Counted from the first letter of the stretch, positions 42,376-51,306 are shown. The stretch: 64,000 nucleotides of DNA from Niallia endozanthoxylica (GCF_008710145.1 NZ_VYKL01000037.1:145982-209981); one strand, 5' to 3'. The notes: generated by a model not told the origin, from the sequence alone. Numbers and translations are program-made.

Positions 42376-43259
42376 AGGGGTTCATGATTCAAGGAACCTG
42401 TTCTGATGTAGGGAAAAGTTTAATCGTGACTGCCTTATGCAGAATATTTGCGAATGAAGGGATTAGGGTTGCTCCGTTTAAATCACAGAATATGACTAAT
42501 TACTCGTATATAACGAAGGATGGCTCAGAAATTGGACTAGCTCAAGGGGTGCAGGCTGAAGCGGCTAAAACAGAGGCTTCTGTTTGGATGAACCCAATCC
42601 TCCTAAAGCCGTATTCTGACAGGAGTTCAGAGATTGTGCTGCTGGGAGAACCCCACGAAACGTTATCTGGAAAAGACTACCGTGAAACCTTCTATGAAAA
42701 GGGAATGGAAGTCATTCGTCAGTCTATTCAGGAGCTTTCAAAGGAATATGATTGGCTCATCATGGAGGGAGCGGGCAGTCCAGTTGAAATGAATTTAAAG
42801 GACCGCGAGCTTGTCAATATGAAGGTTGCTGAAATGGCAGATGTCCCTGTGTTTCTTGTCGCAGATATTGATCGAGGCGGTGTCTTCGCAAGCATCGTCG
42901 GAACACTTGAATTATTGTCTGATGAAGAGCGAAAAAGAGTCAAAGGAATCCTTATCAATAAATTCCGCGGTGATTTTAGATTATTTAAGGACGGTGTTAC
43001 ATTTCTTGAGGAAAAGACAGGAATCCCAGTTCTAGGTGTGCTGCCCTATATAAGCAATCATATGATTGAACGTGAGGATTCCTTATCCATCGATGAAATG
43101 GACAGCATAGCCTATATACCGCAAAGTCGAAAGGTTGATGACGAGAATTTAAGCGATGAGCGGTATGAAAGATTGGCAGAAGAGATGGGAAAATATATGG
43201 ATATGGAGAGAATCAAAAAGATCATCTTAGATTGGAATTTTGACCATGAAGACCATTAA
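42372..43259 (+). CDS. cobQ: CobQ-like cobyric acid synthase lacking the glutaminase domain
   Basis: 295 residues against about 500 for normal CobQ. Residues 1-240 are the ATP-binding domain: IQGTCSDVGKSLIVTALCRIF, PFKSQNMTNYSYITKDGSEIGLAQGVQAEAA, NPILLKPYSDRSSEIVL and DIDRGGVFASIVGT. The class I glutamine amidotransferase domain is absent. After a short linker (about 241-258) the protein ends in YERLAEEMGKYMDMERIKKIIL, which resembles the extreme C-terminus of full CobQ. The gene therefore looks like an in-frame internal deletion of about 200 codons. It may use free ammonia, have another job, or be decaying. Confidence 0.85.
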   Translation: MKGFMIQGTCSDVGKSLIVTALCRIFANEGIRVAPFKSQNMTNYSYITKDGSEIGLAQGVQAEAAKTEASVWMNPILLKPYSDRSSEIVLLGEPHETLSGKDYRETFYEKGMEVIRQSIQELSKEYDWLIMEGAGSPVEMNLKDRELVNMKVAEMADVPVFLVADIDRGGVFASIVGTLELLSDEERKRVKGILINKFRGDFRLFKDGVTFLEEKTGIPVLGVLPYISNHMIEREDSLSIDEMDSIAYIPQSRKVDDENLSDERYERLAEEMGKYMDMERIKKIILDWNFDHEDH

Positions 43260-44037
43260 AGGATTAATCATGGCCTTTCAATTTTTTACGAGCATTCCGA
43301 TTCCATATGAAGTACCGATGGACCGTGTCCATATTGAAAAGGCAATCAAAACCTTTCCCATCTTAGGTCTCCTGCAGGGGATTTTTTATGCCTTTGTCCT
43401 GTTTGCTATTTCCGCTTGGACACCGTTATCCCCGCTTGCAGCAGCTTTCTTTGTATGGCTTTCGATGATTCTTCTAACGGGAGGTCTGCATCTAGATGGC
43501 TGGATGGATGCCAGTGATGCTTATTTCTCCTATCGTGACCGGGAGCGAAGATTGGAAATTATGAAGGATTCAAGGGTAGGAGCATTTGGCGTTCTTTCTA
43601 TTGTGGTCCTATTAAGTGCTAAGTTTTTGTTTATTTATGAGATAGCCCAGCGGCTCTATGATGCTTCGTATGTGCTTATTGCCTTCATCCCTTTTTTAAG
43701 TAAAAGTGTGATGGGTGTCCTTTTAATATATGTAAAGGCAGCCAAGAAAGAGGGACTTGGCACTCTGTTTAAAAATGCAGCTTCCAAGTATACTCTCTGG
43801 ATTTATCCTATTTATATTATTATTTTGTTTGTTGTGTTATTAGCGATTTGGCCTGGGGCGCTTGGTGGTGCCTTCCTGTTATTACTGGCTGGGGTCGTAT
43901 TTATAATGATATCAGCGAAAAAAGCAGTCAAATGGTTTGGCGGAATAACAGGTGATGTATTAGGAGCATCTGTGGAAGGAGTGGAAATGGTTTTATGGAT
44001 GACACTGTGGTTGTGGCATTATTTCGTCACGGTTTAA
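43246..44037 (+). CDS. cobS: Cobalamin-5'-phosphate synthase
   Basis: 263 residues from ATG 43246 (a TTG two codons earlier is possible). Multi-helix membrane protein with FQFFTSIPIP, TGGLHLDGWMDASDAYFSYRDRERRLEIMKDSRVGAFGV and a C-terminal GDVLGASVEGVEMVLW. It joins alpha-ribazole (phosphate) with GDP-cobinamide at the membrane. It overlaps cobQ and cobC. Confidence 0.93.
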   Translation: MKTIKGLIMAFQFFTSIPIPYEVPMDRVHIEKAIKTFPILGLLQGIFYAFVLFAISAWTPLSPLAAAFFVWLSMILLTGGLHLDGWMDASDAYFSYRDRERRLEIMKDSRVGAFGVLSIVVLLSAKFLFIYEIAQRLYDASYVLIAFIPFLSKSVMGVLLIYVKAAKKEGLGTLFKNAASKYTLWIYPIYIIILFVVLLAIWPGALGGAFLLLLAGVVFIMISAKKAVKWFGGITGDVLGASVEGVEMVLWMTLWLWHYFVTV

Positions 44038-44621
44038 CTGAAGAAAATAAACGAAAGGCCTATATTGGCTGGACAGATTCTCCTGTTTGCGAGGATGTAA
44101 GAGAAACATTGAAGGGGAAGTTTCCGGAGTCTTCTCCTTATGAGCAAATTGTCACGAGTGATTTAAAGCGCTGTTTGCAAACGGCAAACCTGCTATTTCC
44201 CGATCAATCCCCCCTCATATTATCTGAATTTCGCGAGCTCCATTTCGGCAGCTGGGAAGGGAAAACATACGACGAGCTTTCGGGTAATCCTGATTATAAG
44301 GAGTGGCTTAATAACCAATATGAAAAAGCACCGCCTCAGGGTGAGAGCTATTCTGTTTTTACGGACAGGATTGAAAAGGGATGGCAAAGGGTTTTAACCA
44401 TGATGGATAGTGACAATATCCATCAGCTCGCTATTGTGACCCATGGGGGTGTAATACGTTATTTATTATCAAAGCTTTATGAAGAGCGCGATTTCTGGGA
44501 ATGGAAGGTTCCTCATGGAAATGGGTTCGAGCTTGTCTGGTCAAATCGTGAGGCATTCAGGAGGGGAGAACGTTGCAATTTGTTACGGGCGGTGCCTTTA
44601 ACGGAAAATCAAAATGGGTAA
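43995..44621 (+). CDS. cobC: Histidine phosphatase, probable alpha-ribazole phosphatase
   Basis: 208 residues of the phosphoglycerate mutase-like superfamily. The phospho-His sits in FRHGLTEENK near residue 12; RELHFGSWEGKTYDEL and VTHGGVIRYLL hold the other catalytic residues. Position between cobS and a CobU paralogue supports removal of the 5' phosphate from alpha-ribazole phosphate or cobalamin phosphate. Another family member occurs at 46853-47464. Confidence 0.87.
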   Translation: MDDTVVVALFRHGLTEENKRKAYIGWTDSPVCEDVRETLKGKFPESSPYEQIVTSDLKRCLQTANLLFPDQSPLILSEFRELHFGSWEGKTYDELSGNPDYKEWLNNQYEKAPPQGESYSVFTDRIEKGWQRVLTMMDSDNIHQLAIVTHGGVIRYLLSKLYEERDFWEWKVPHGNGFELVWSNREAFRRGERCNLLRAVPLTENQNG

Positions 44622-45010
44622 AAGCATATAATGGAATAAACGAAGAAAACAGCCTTTGGATTACTGCCTACCGTCAAGAAGCTTTGCCCGATAGCTTAGA
44701 GTCTTCTAATAAGGAAATGGTTGTTTTGGAAGGGCTTGAGCTGTGGGTAAAGGAATTATTAAATGATCACGATGAAAGGTCCGTCAGGGAAAAATGGCGG
44801 GCACTTTTGGAGAAATGGCAGTTATGGGAAAAGAATCAGAAGGGAAGAAAGGCCATCTTAATAGGTGCAGATATCACAAAAGGAATTGTACCTGCCACAC
44901 TCGAGGAACGTATTTGGCGGGACGTAACAGGCAGGGTTTTCCAAGATAGTGCAGCTGCCTCCGAAAGGGTAGATGTGATCTGGTATGGAATCAATCAAAA
45001 ACTAAAATAG
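44573..45010 (+). CDS. Short CobU paralogue
   Basis: 145 residues, TTG start behind GGAGGGGAGA. P-loop GGAFNGKS (6-13) in place of the usual GG(A/V)RSGKS. The middle is shortened and lacks the His-bearing segment. The C-terminus (KGIVPATLEERIWRDVTGRVFQDSAAASERVDVIWYG, given here as residues about 100-137) keeps the canonical CobU pattern missing from the first CobU. It may work together with that protein, be a guanylyltransferase part, or a regulator. It overlaps cobC. Confidence 0.8.
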   Translation: MQFVTGGAFNGKSKWVKAYNGINEENSLWITAYRQEALPDSLESSNKEMVVLEGLELWVKELLNDHDERSVREKWRALLEKWQLWEKNQKGRKAILIGADITKGIVPATLEERIWRDVTGRVFQDSAAASERVDVIWYGINQKLK

Positions 45011-45029
45011 AGTGAAAGGAAGTTTTGGG

Positions 45030-45632
45030 ATGAAATTATATACGCGTACAGGTGACAAGGGACAAACAAGCATTATCGGGGGCAGAGTGGATAAGGATGA
45101 TGTGAGGGTAGAAGCCTATGGAACAGTCGATGAAGTGAACTGCTTTGTCGGGCAGGCTGTGACACAGCTTGATGGGGATGTATTTAAAGATATCTTGGAT
45201 GATTTGGAAAAAATTCAACATGAGCTTTTTGACTGCGGCGGGGATTTGGCCAATGTGACGAAAAAACGCCAATCGAAATTAACGTCTGAATCGATTACCT
45301 ATTTAGAGGAAAGAATCGATGAATTAATTAAAGAAGCACCAGAGCTTGAACGGTTTATTCTACCGGGCGGTTCTCCGGCTGCTGCAACTCTTCATATTGC
45401 ACGTACAGTGACAAGAAGAGCGGAACGATTGGTTGTGACTCTTTTAAAAATAGATAACGAATTTCATCGTCAGCTGCAATATCTGAATAGGCTGTCAGAT
45501 TACTTCTTTGCTGTTGCACGAGTAGTGAATGCAAGGCTTCATGTGAAGGATGTGGAATATGTTCGCAGTGCACCGGTATTCCGCGGCGGAAAAAGAAAAG
45601 AGGAGGCAGAAAATGAACATCAAGAAGGTTAG
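45030..45632 (+). CDS. cobO: PduO-type ATP:cob(I)alamin adenosyltransferase
   Basis: 200 residues from ATG 45030 (MKLYTRTGDKGQTS). The N-terminal RTGDKGQTSIIGGRVDKDDVRVEAYGTVDEVN and ARTVTRRAERLVVTLL helices are the ATP and corrin sites of the PduO class (not the CobA class). It attaches the adenosyl group to cobalt in the cytosol. AAGGAA lies about ten bases before the start. Confidence 0.94.
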   Translation: MKLYTRTGDKGQTSIIGGRVDKDDVRVEAYGTVDEVNCFVGQAVTQLDGDVFKDILDDLEKIQHELFDCGGDLANVTKKRQSKLTSESITYLEERIDELIKEAPELERFILPGGSPAAATLHIARTVTRRAERLVVTLLKIDNEFHRQLQYLNRLSDYFFAVARVVNARLHVKDVEYVRSAPVFRGGKRKEEAENEHQEG

Positions 45633-46095
45633 TCTGGTCAGCTTATTCATTGCCTTGTCAGTGGTCGGAGCTTCTATTAAAATTCCGGCCATTGTTTCAA
45701 GTGTTGCATTAGATATGGTGCCCGCTTTAGCAGCAGGTGCCCTCTTGGGGAGTCTTCCTGGTGCACTTGTCGCTCTTTTTGGTCATTTAGTTTCAGCGCT
45801 CATCGGGGGAATGCCCCTAGGACCGTTTCATTTCTTAATTGCTGTGGAAATGGCCCTCTTAGTTTGGATGTTTACAGTTATCTATGATAAGGGTAAAAGA
45901 ATTCTAGCTGGCATTTTATTTGTCATAGGAAATACATTTGTTTCTCCTTTACCGTTTTTATTTATCATGGGGTCGGGGTTTTATATTGGAATGATTCCGT
46001 CCTTATTAATTGGTGCTGTACTTAATACGGTATTAGCTCTTCTTTTGGCGCCTCGTTTAACAAGTGTATTTCTTCATAAGGAAGCGGTAAAATGA
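45613..46095 (+). CDS. cblT: ECF transporter S component, probable alpha-ribazole importer CblT
   Basis: 160 residues from ATG 45613 with AGGAGGCAGAAA upstream. Five or six membrane helices; LVSLFIALSVVGASIKIP and GALLGSLPGALVALFGHLVSALIGGMP(L)GPFHFLI-type stretches resemble ECF S components. It is followed at once by the CblS-like kinase gene, the pairing described for alpha-ribazole salvage in Listeria and Geobacillus. It would need the shared ECF energising module, not encoded here. Confidence 0.82.
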   Translation: MNIKKVSLVSLFIALSVVGASIKIPAIVSSVALDMVPALAAGALLGSLPGALVALFGHLVSALIGGMPLGPFHFLIAVEMALLVWMFTVIYDKGKRILAGILFVIGNTFVSPLPFLFIMGSGFYIGMIPSLLIGAVLNTVLALLLAPRLTSVFLHKEAVK

Positions 46096-46817
46096 TACGA
46101 GATATTATGGTTATTCCTATGAGTGAAAGAGATTCGCTTGTTATTGCATCTGATAATAGCGGCGGCATTGGATTAAAGGAAAATGATTTGGTTCATACAC
46201 CATATGATGTGGTCTCATATTTCAGCTTAAGAGTGGCTGCTATGGAATGTATGGCTGCTGGTGGAGAGCCTTTTTCAGTCATTATCCATAATTTTTGCGG
46301 CGATGAATCTTGGCAGGCAATGGTTAATGGAGTAGAACGCGGTTTGGATGAATTGGGAATGAAGTCTCTTGTTCAGATTTCAGGAAGTACAGAAAGTAAT
46401 TTCCCATTGCTGCAATCAGGTTTCGGTACAATTGTGATTGGGAAACGAAATCGGGAGTTTACAGAAAAACAAGTGTCTTTTACTAAGATGAAGTTTGCAG
46501 TCATTGGATCACCGTTAGTGGGGGAAGAGGTGCTCAAAAAGAGTCATGAAGTAGTCCCGCTGTCCTTGTTTAAAGAATTGAATGGGTTGAATGGTGTTAT
46601 TCTTTTGCCTGTCGGTTCAAAGGGAATCCTTCATGAACTGAAGGTGATGGCAGATAATGATGAGTTAGCTTTGAATTCAGTCGGATGTGAATTGGATGTG
46701 CTAAAAACCTCCGGACCTTCCACTTGTATATTGATTGCTTTTCCAGCCGTACTGGAGCCGGTTGTGAAGGAAATGACTTTAGACCTTTATCATTCGCTGG
46801 AGATAGAGGTAAAATAA
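46092..46817 (+). CDS. cblS: Probable alpha-ribazole kinase CblS (PurM/ThiL-like fold)
   Basis: 241 residues. LVIASDNSGGIGLKENDLVHTPYDVVSYFSLRVAAMECMAAGGEP resembles the ATP/substrate region of AIR synthase-related kinases, with Asp20 and the Gly-rich loop. QISGSTESNFPLLQSGFGTIVIG and IGSPLVGEEVL follow. Together with CblT it would phosphorylate imported alpha-ribazole, replacing CobT, which is not found in this operon. Assigned by fold pattern and context. Confidence 0.82.
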   Translation: MIRDIMVIPMSERDSLVIASDNSGGIGLKENDLVHTPYDVVSYFSLRVAAMECMAAGGEPFSVIIHNFCGDESWQAMVNGVERGLDELGMKSLVQISGSTESNFPLLQSGFGTIVIGKRNREFTEKQVSFTKMKFAVIGSPLVGEEVLKKSHEVVPLSLFKELNGLNGVILLPVGSKGILHELKVMADNDELALNSVGCELDVLKTSGPSTCILIAFPAVLEPVVKEMTLDLYHSLEIEVK

Positions 46818-46852
46818 AGAGTACGGTAAAAGAAATACGGGAGAGTTTCGGA

Positions 46853-47464
46853 ATGCTAAAGTTATATATTGTGAGACATGGAGAAACAGAGTGGAATAAG
46901 GTCAATCGAATACAAGGAAGACTAGATTCCCATTTGTCTGATAAAGGCAGGGAATACGCGAGAAGGCTGGGAGAAAAGATAAAGGATACGGAATTTGCAG
47001 GAATTATTTCGAGTCCGAGTGATCGGGCGCTTGAGACAGCGAAGATTCTTCGCGGTTCTCGCACGACTCCAATAGGAACAGACGAGCGGATTATGGAAAT
47101 GCATTTAGGTTCTTGGCAGGGGTTAACGACAAAAGAAATTAAAGAACATTATCCCGCAGAATATGATTCCTTTATGAATGAGCCTAACCTTTTTCTGGGT
47201 GGGGATGGAGAATCATTTGCAGATATGCTGGAAAGAGCGAATGGTTTTCTGGAGGAATTGAAAAAGAGTGAATTAACCGGAAATCTGTTAGTTGTCACAC
47301 ACGGACTTTTTATAAAAATCCTCTATCTTATTTTTAAAGAGATTGAATTAAAGGATTTGTGGACGGAGCCTACAGTCGATGGTACCAGTCTTTCCATTGT
47401 GAAATGGGAAAATAAGCGGTTTGAGTTACTAGTTGAAAGTGATATGAGTCATGTGGCGGAATAA
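46853..47464 (+). CDS. Second histidine phosphatase (phosphoglycerate mutase-like)
   Basis: 203 residues from ATG 46853 behind GGGAGAG; the longer upstream frame lies in the cblS gene. YIVRHGETEWNKVNRIQGRLDSHLSDKG holds the catalytic His; EMHLGSWQGLTTKEI and VVTHGLFIKIL the others. Last gene of the B12 operon. It may be a second alpha-ribazole phosphatase or a general phosphatase (PhoE-like). Confidence 0.88.
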   Translation: MLKLYIVRHGETEWNKVNRIQGRLDSHLSDKGREYARRLGEKIKDTEFAGIISSPSDRALETAKILRGSRTTPIGTDERIMEMHLGSWQGLTTKEIKEHYPAEYDSFMNEPNLFLGGDGESFADMLERANGFLEELKKSELTGNLLVVTHGLFIKILYLIFKEIELKDLWTEPTVDGTSLSIVKWENKRFELLVESDMSHVAE

Positions 47465-47529
47465 GATTCTTCCATTACCAACCAAATGAGGTAAAAGGAA
47501 CAAAGGTAGTATATAATAAAAAAATGTTA

Positions 47530-47559
47530 AACAGAGTGAGGATTTGACTCTGTTTTTTT
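47530..47559 (+). terminator. Terminator of the B12 operon
   Basis: AACAGAGT (47530-47537) and ACTCTGTT (47547-47554) with seven T. Confidence 0.87.
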
Positions 47560-47825
47560 GTGAAGGGAAATAAGAGGAGCTTTCCATATGCTAAAAAAGC
47601 AGGTGGAGAAAATTTTATAAATTTCACACATGGGCACAACTATGGGTTTCGGTTCAGCCCAACTATACATATGATAAGAAATGGATAGTTCAAATAACCC
47701 TCCCGCTTATGTTATAAAGTGGTAAAATGGTACATGTGTGATTTAACCTCGGGAATGTACCGAGCGTGATCAAGTGAAACTTCCATCAGTGGGAGTCTTA
47801 CTGCCTGTTAAGAGTGGAATAAAAA

Positions 47826-47858
47826 TCCGGGCGCAAATTCGACGGACGAATTTGATAT
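47826..47858. repeat. AAATTCGACGG repeat unit, copy before ddl
   Basis: TCCGGGCGCAAATTCGACG then GACGAATTTGAT, a short inverted repeat (CAAATTCG / CGAATTTG). Related units lie before cshA (51762) and acpS (56285). The rest of 47560-47872 contains no gene I can support. Confidence 0.7.
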
Positions 47859-47872
47859 ATTGGAGGTCTAAA

Positions 47873-48943
47873 ATGAAAACGAAATTAGGTTTATTATATG
47901 GTGGGAAATCTGCTGAGCATAAAGTATCTTTGCGGACAGCATTGGCTGTTAATAAAGCATTAGATCATACTAAATTTGAAATATATCCAATCTATATCAC
48001 GGAAAAAGGTGAATGGATAAAAGGCGGGCAATTAAATGGGCCTGTTGAAAAGATTGAGGACCTGCAATTTTCACAAACTGCTTCATCAGAATCAGCTTTT
48101 TCATCAAAGCTTTTTCAAACAGAGGATGGAAAAACCTTTGATGTCATTTTTCCGCTTTTACATGGACCAAATGGTGAGGATGGTACCGTACAAGGTCTCT
48201 TAGAAATACTGAATCTTCCTTATGTTGGAAACGGTGTGCTTGCATCTTCGGCAGGGATGGATAAAGTCGTCATGAAAAATATTTTTGCCCATGCGGGTCT
48301 TGATCAAGTTCAATACGTTTCATTTATTAAAAGTGAGTGGAATGAAAAACCGGAATCAACTTATGATCAGGTGGAGAAAGAGCTTGGCTATCCTTGTTTC
48401 GTGAAGCCGGCAAACCTTGGCTCAAGTGTTGGAATCAGTAAGTGTGTCAATCGGGCGGAGCTAGAAAAGGCCTTTCAAGAAGCTTTTCAGTTTGACCGCA
48501 AAGTGATTGTTGAGGAAGGCGTTACGGCAAGAGAAGTTGAAATTGCCGTACTTGGAAATGATGATCCTAAATGTTCGGTTGTTGGAGAAATCGTTCCAAA
48601 GGAAGACTTCTACGATTATAAGGCAAAATATGAAGACGGAGATACCGCACTAATTATTCCTGCTAAGATTTCAGAGGAAGAGTATAAAACATTAAGTGAA
48701 ATGGCATTAAAAGCGTTTAAGGCACTTGATTGTTCAGGGCTTGTAAGAGCGGATTTCTTTTTAACAAAAGACGGGAGAGCGATGATTAACGAAGTGAATA
48801 CAATGCCTGGATTTACTCCGGTGAGTATGTTCCCGCTTCTATGGAAGCATACAGAAGTGGAGTATCCTCAGTTAATTGAAACACTTGTTCAATTGGGAAT
48901 AGAAAGACATAAAGAAAAACAAACGATTAAATATACATTTTAA
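47873..48943 (+). CDS. ddl: D-alanine--D-alanine ligase
   Basis: 356 residues from ATG 47873 (MKTKLGLLYGGKSAEHKVS) with TGGAGGTCTAAA upstream; the frame continues upstream through the repeat but without a ribosome site. ATP-grasp enzyme: HGPNGEDGTVQGLLEILNLPYVG, PCFVKPANLGSSVGISKC and EVNTMPGFTPVSMFP. It makes the D-Ala-D-Ala dipeptide for peptidoglycan; murF follows 35 bases on. Confidence 0.97.
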   Translation: MKTKLGLLYGGKSAEHKVSLRTALAVNKALDHTKFEIYPIYITEKGEWIKGGQLNGPVEKIEDLQFSQTASSESAFSSKLFQTEDGKTFDVIFPLLHGPNGEDGTVQGLLEILNLPYVGNGVLASSAGMDKVVMKNIFAHAGLDQVQYVSFIKSEWNEKPESTYDQVEKELGYPCFVKPANLGSSVGISKCVNRAELEKAFQEAFQFDRKVIVEEGVTAREVEIAVLGNDDPKCSVVGEIVPKEDFYDYKAKYEDGDTALIIPAKISEEEYKTLSEMALKAFKALDCSGLVRADFFLTKDGRAMINEVNTMPGFTPVSMFPLLWKHTEVEYPQLIETLVQLGIERHKEKQTIKYTF

Positions 48944-48978
48944 AGCCCGGAAATGACCGTAACGATGAGGAGGGGCCA

Positions 48979-50355
48979 ATGATTAGAAGAACAGTACACC
49001 AGATACAGAAGATGATTAAGGTCGAGAATGATCTAGCAGCCTTTCAAGACGTATCCATTGATGGGGTGTCCATTGATTCTCGAAAAATAGCACCAGGAAA
49101 TTTATTTATTCCTTTTAAAGGGGAGCACTCTGATGGCCATCGTTTTGTTGAGGATGCTTTAAAAAAGGGAGCGGCCGCCACCCTTTGGCAAAAGGACGTT
49201 CCAAATCCTCCCGCAAACCTGCCTATTATTGTTGTTGAGGATACCCTTACAGCTTTGCAGGAACTATCACGAAACTATCGCAATGAGCTGGATGTAAAAG
49301 TAGTCGGGATTACCGGAAGTAATGGGAAAACAACCGTGAAGGATATGACAGCAAATTTACTGTCATTAAAATATAAGGTGCAAAAAACAGAAGGAAACTA
49401 TAATAATCATATTGGAATGCCGCTTACGATTCTTTCTCTTTATGAGGATACAGATATAGCTGTTCTCGAAATGGGAATGAGCGGCAGAGGAGAAATTGAG
49501 TTTCTATCAAAGCTGGCACGCCCTGATGTAGCCATTATTACCAATATCGGAGAATCTCATCTGCAGGATTTAGGTTCAAGAGAAGCGATTGCAGCGGCAA
49601 AGATGGAAATCATTGAGGGATTGAAGAAGAACGGTTTAATTATTTACTTAGGTGATGAGTTATTGCTGAGCGAAGGTATGTCTAATTACACAGGAAGTGC
49701 GGAAATTAAGACATTTGGCCGTCTTAGCACCAATGATTTATATCCTGTTGAATTAGAAACGAATCAGAATGGCAGTACGTTTAAAATTAATGGAGAAGAA
49801 ACTGAATTTTCTCTGCCAGTGCTTGGCGGCCACAATGTATTAAATGCACTTAGTGCGATGCTTGCGGCGCAATTTTTTCAGATTCCGTTTCATGAAATGA
49901 ATAATGGTTTTGCAGGCTTGAAATTAACCAATATGAGAATGGAACTGGTAGAGGGGAAAAATGGCGAAAAGATCATTAATGATGCGTATAATGCCAGCCC
50001 GACGTCAATGAAGGTAGCCGTTGATTTAGTTTCTAATCTTCCTGATTATGAAAGAAAAATACTTGTGCTCGGTGATATGCTGGAGCTGGGTGAAAAAGAA
50101 AATGAATTTCATTTTGAAATGGGGAAATATATCAATCCGGAAAAGGTTGATTATGTATTTACATTTGGCCGGTTAGGCGAAGAAATAGCGGCTGGAGCCC
50201 GGAGTATATTCACAGCGGAAAGAGTATTTTCTTTCACTGATAAGCCAGCACTAATTGAAAGGTTGAAAAACTGTACGAATGAAGAGACACTTGTTCTAGT
50301 GAAAGCCTCTAGAGGCATGAAACTTGAAGAAGTAGTGAATGCTTTAATAGAGTAA
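48979..50355 (+). CDS. murF: UDP-MurNAc-tripeptide--D-Ala-D-Ala ligase
   Basis: 458 residues, ATG 48979 after GAGGAGGGG. Mur ligase domains in order: VSIDGVSIDSRKIAPGNLFIPFKGE, P-loop GITGSNGKTTVKDM, NYNNHIGMPLTIL, then INDAYNASPTSMKVAVDLV and LGDMLELGE. It adds D-Ala-D-Ala to the UDP-MurNAc tripeptide in the cytosol and pairs with ddl in one unit. Confidence 0.97.
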   Translation: MIRRTVHQIQKMIKVENDLAAFQDVSIDGVSIDSRKIAPGNLFIPFKGEHSDGHRFVEDALKKGAAATLWQKDVPNPPANLPIIVVEDTLTALQELSRNYRNELDVKVVGITGSNGKTTVKDMTANLLSLKYKVQKTEGNYNNHIGMPLTILSLYEDTDIAVLEMGMSGRGEIEFLSKLARPDVAIITNIGESHLQDLGSREAIAAAKMEIIEGLKKNGLIIYLGDELLLSEGMSNYTGSAEIKTFGRLSTNDLYPVELETNQNGSTFKINGEETEFSLPVLGGHNVLNALSAMLAAQFFQIPFHEMNNGFAGLKLTNMRMELVEGKNGEKIINDAYNASPTSMKVAVDLVSNLPDYERKILVLGDMLELGEKENEFHFEMGKYINPEKVDYVFTFGRLGEEIAAGARSIFTAERVFSFTDKPALIERLKNCTNEETLVLVKASRGMKLEEVVNALIE

Positions 50356-50360
50356 ATACG

Positions 50361-50390
50361 AAGACCTTGTTGCTTGCAAGGTCTTTGATT
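50361..50390 (+). terminator. Terminator of ddl-murF
   Basis: AAGACCTTG (50361-50369) and CAAGGTCTT (50377-50385) with a moderate T-rich end. Confidence 0.75.
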
Positions 50391-50486
50391 TTCCGTTTTT
50401 CATTATTTCCCACGAGTAACAACCGTGGGAATGCGAGAAAATAGAAAAGGAATTTTTCATTCTATAATATTGGCGGTGGTTATGGC

Positions 50487-51182
50487 ATGATTGGCTGTTT
50501 ATGTATTCATGGTTTTACGGGTGCCCCATCTGAGATTGAACCGCTCGTTCACTTTTTAAATAAGCATACAGATTGGAAACTGGCTGTGCCGACATTACCG
50601 GGACATGGAGATTCCTTAAATCTAAAAGGAATTCAATATAATCAGTGGATTAAGCATGCTGAACAAGAGCTTGAGAAATTACTTCAAACCTGTGATCAGG
50701 TGTATGTTGTAGGTTTTTCAATGGGGGGCATGATTGCCAGTTATTTGGCTGTTCATTTTCCGGTAGAAAAGCTAGTTCTATTAAGTGCAGCAGCTTACTA
50801 TGTAAATCCCAAACAGCTTGCCATCGACATGGGCATGATGGTAAAAGACTTGTATCAAGGAAAACTCAATGAAAATGAGCTTTTTTTACGTTATAAACGA
50901 AAATTAAAGGAAACCCCTTTAGCAGCAACACTGCAATTTCGAAAGCTTGTTTATTCGATTAGACCGTTAGTGCCTCAAATAAGCGTTCCCACCTTTATTG
51001 CCCAAGGTGAAGTGGATGGTGTTGTACCACCGAAAGCAGCGCAGTATTTATACAGCACGATAGGATCGTCTTCAAAGAAGCTCTTTTATTTAAAGAATTC
51101 AAAGCATTTGATTTGTCATAGTGACGAAAGAGATAATCTATTTGAAAATATTCTTTATTTTTTAAAAGCTGGAGTAAAGTAA
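50487..51182 (+). CDS. Alpha/beta hydrolase (carboxylesterase type)
   Basis: 231 residues. HGFTGAPSEIEPLVHFL near residue 8 forms the oxyanion region, GFSMGGMIASYLA carries the nucleophilic Ser (about 79), an Asp lies in QGEVDGVVPP and the His in NSKHLICHSDERD. This matches the Bacillus/Geobacillus thermostable carboxylesterase and monoglyceride lipase group. GGCGGTGG precedes ATG 50487. Confidence 0.9.
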   Translation: MIGCLCIHGFTGAPSEIEPLVHFLNKHTDWKLAVPTLPGHGDSLNLKGIQYNQWIKHAEQELEKLLQTCDQVYVVGFSMGGMIASYLAVHFPVEKLVLLSAAAYYVNPKQLAIDMGMMVKDLYQGKLNENELFLRYKRKLKETPLAATLQFRKLVYSIRPLVPQISVPTFIAQGEVDGVVPPKAAQYLYSTIGSSSKKLFYLKNSKHLICHSDERDNLFENILYFLKAGVK

Positions 51183-51306
51183 TTTTCTTTTTTGCATATA
51201 CTGCTCATCAAACGCTTTCTATTAGCTATTTATCACAGTTGCAAATGGGTGGAATTACTGGTAAAATTACCATCAAAGTGCCAATGAGAGAATTTCTTTC
51301 GAACCC

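Noticed and set aside
47589..47717. Short reading frames after the B12 operon terminator, including one encoding WAQLWVSVQPNYTYDKKW
   Set aside because: The ATG with a good ribosome site gives only ten residues, and the longer frame has no start codon. A frameshifted small gene is possible but cannot be supported by sequence alone.
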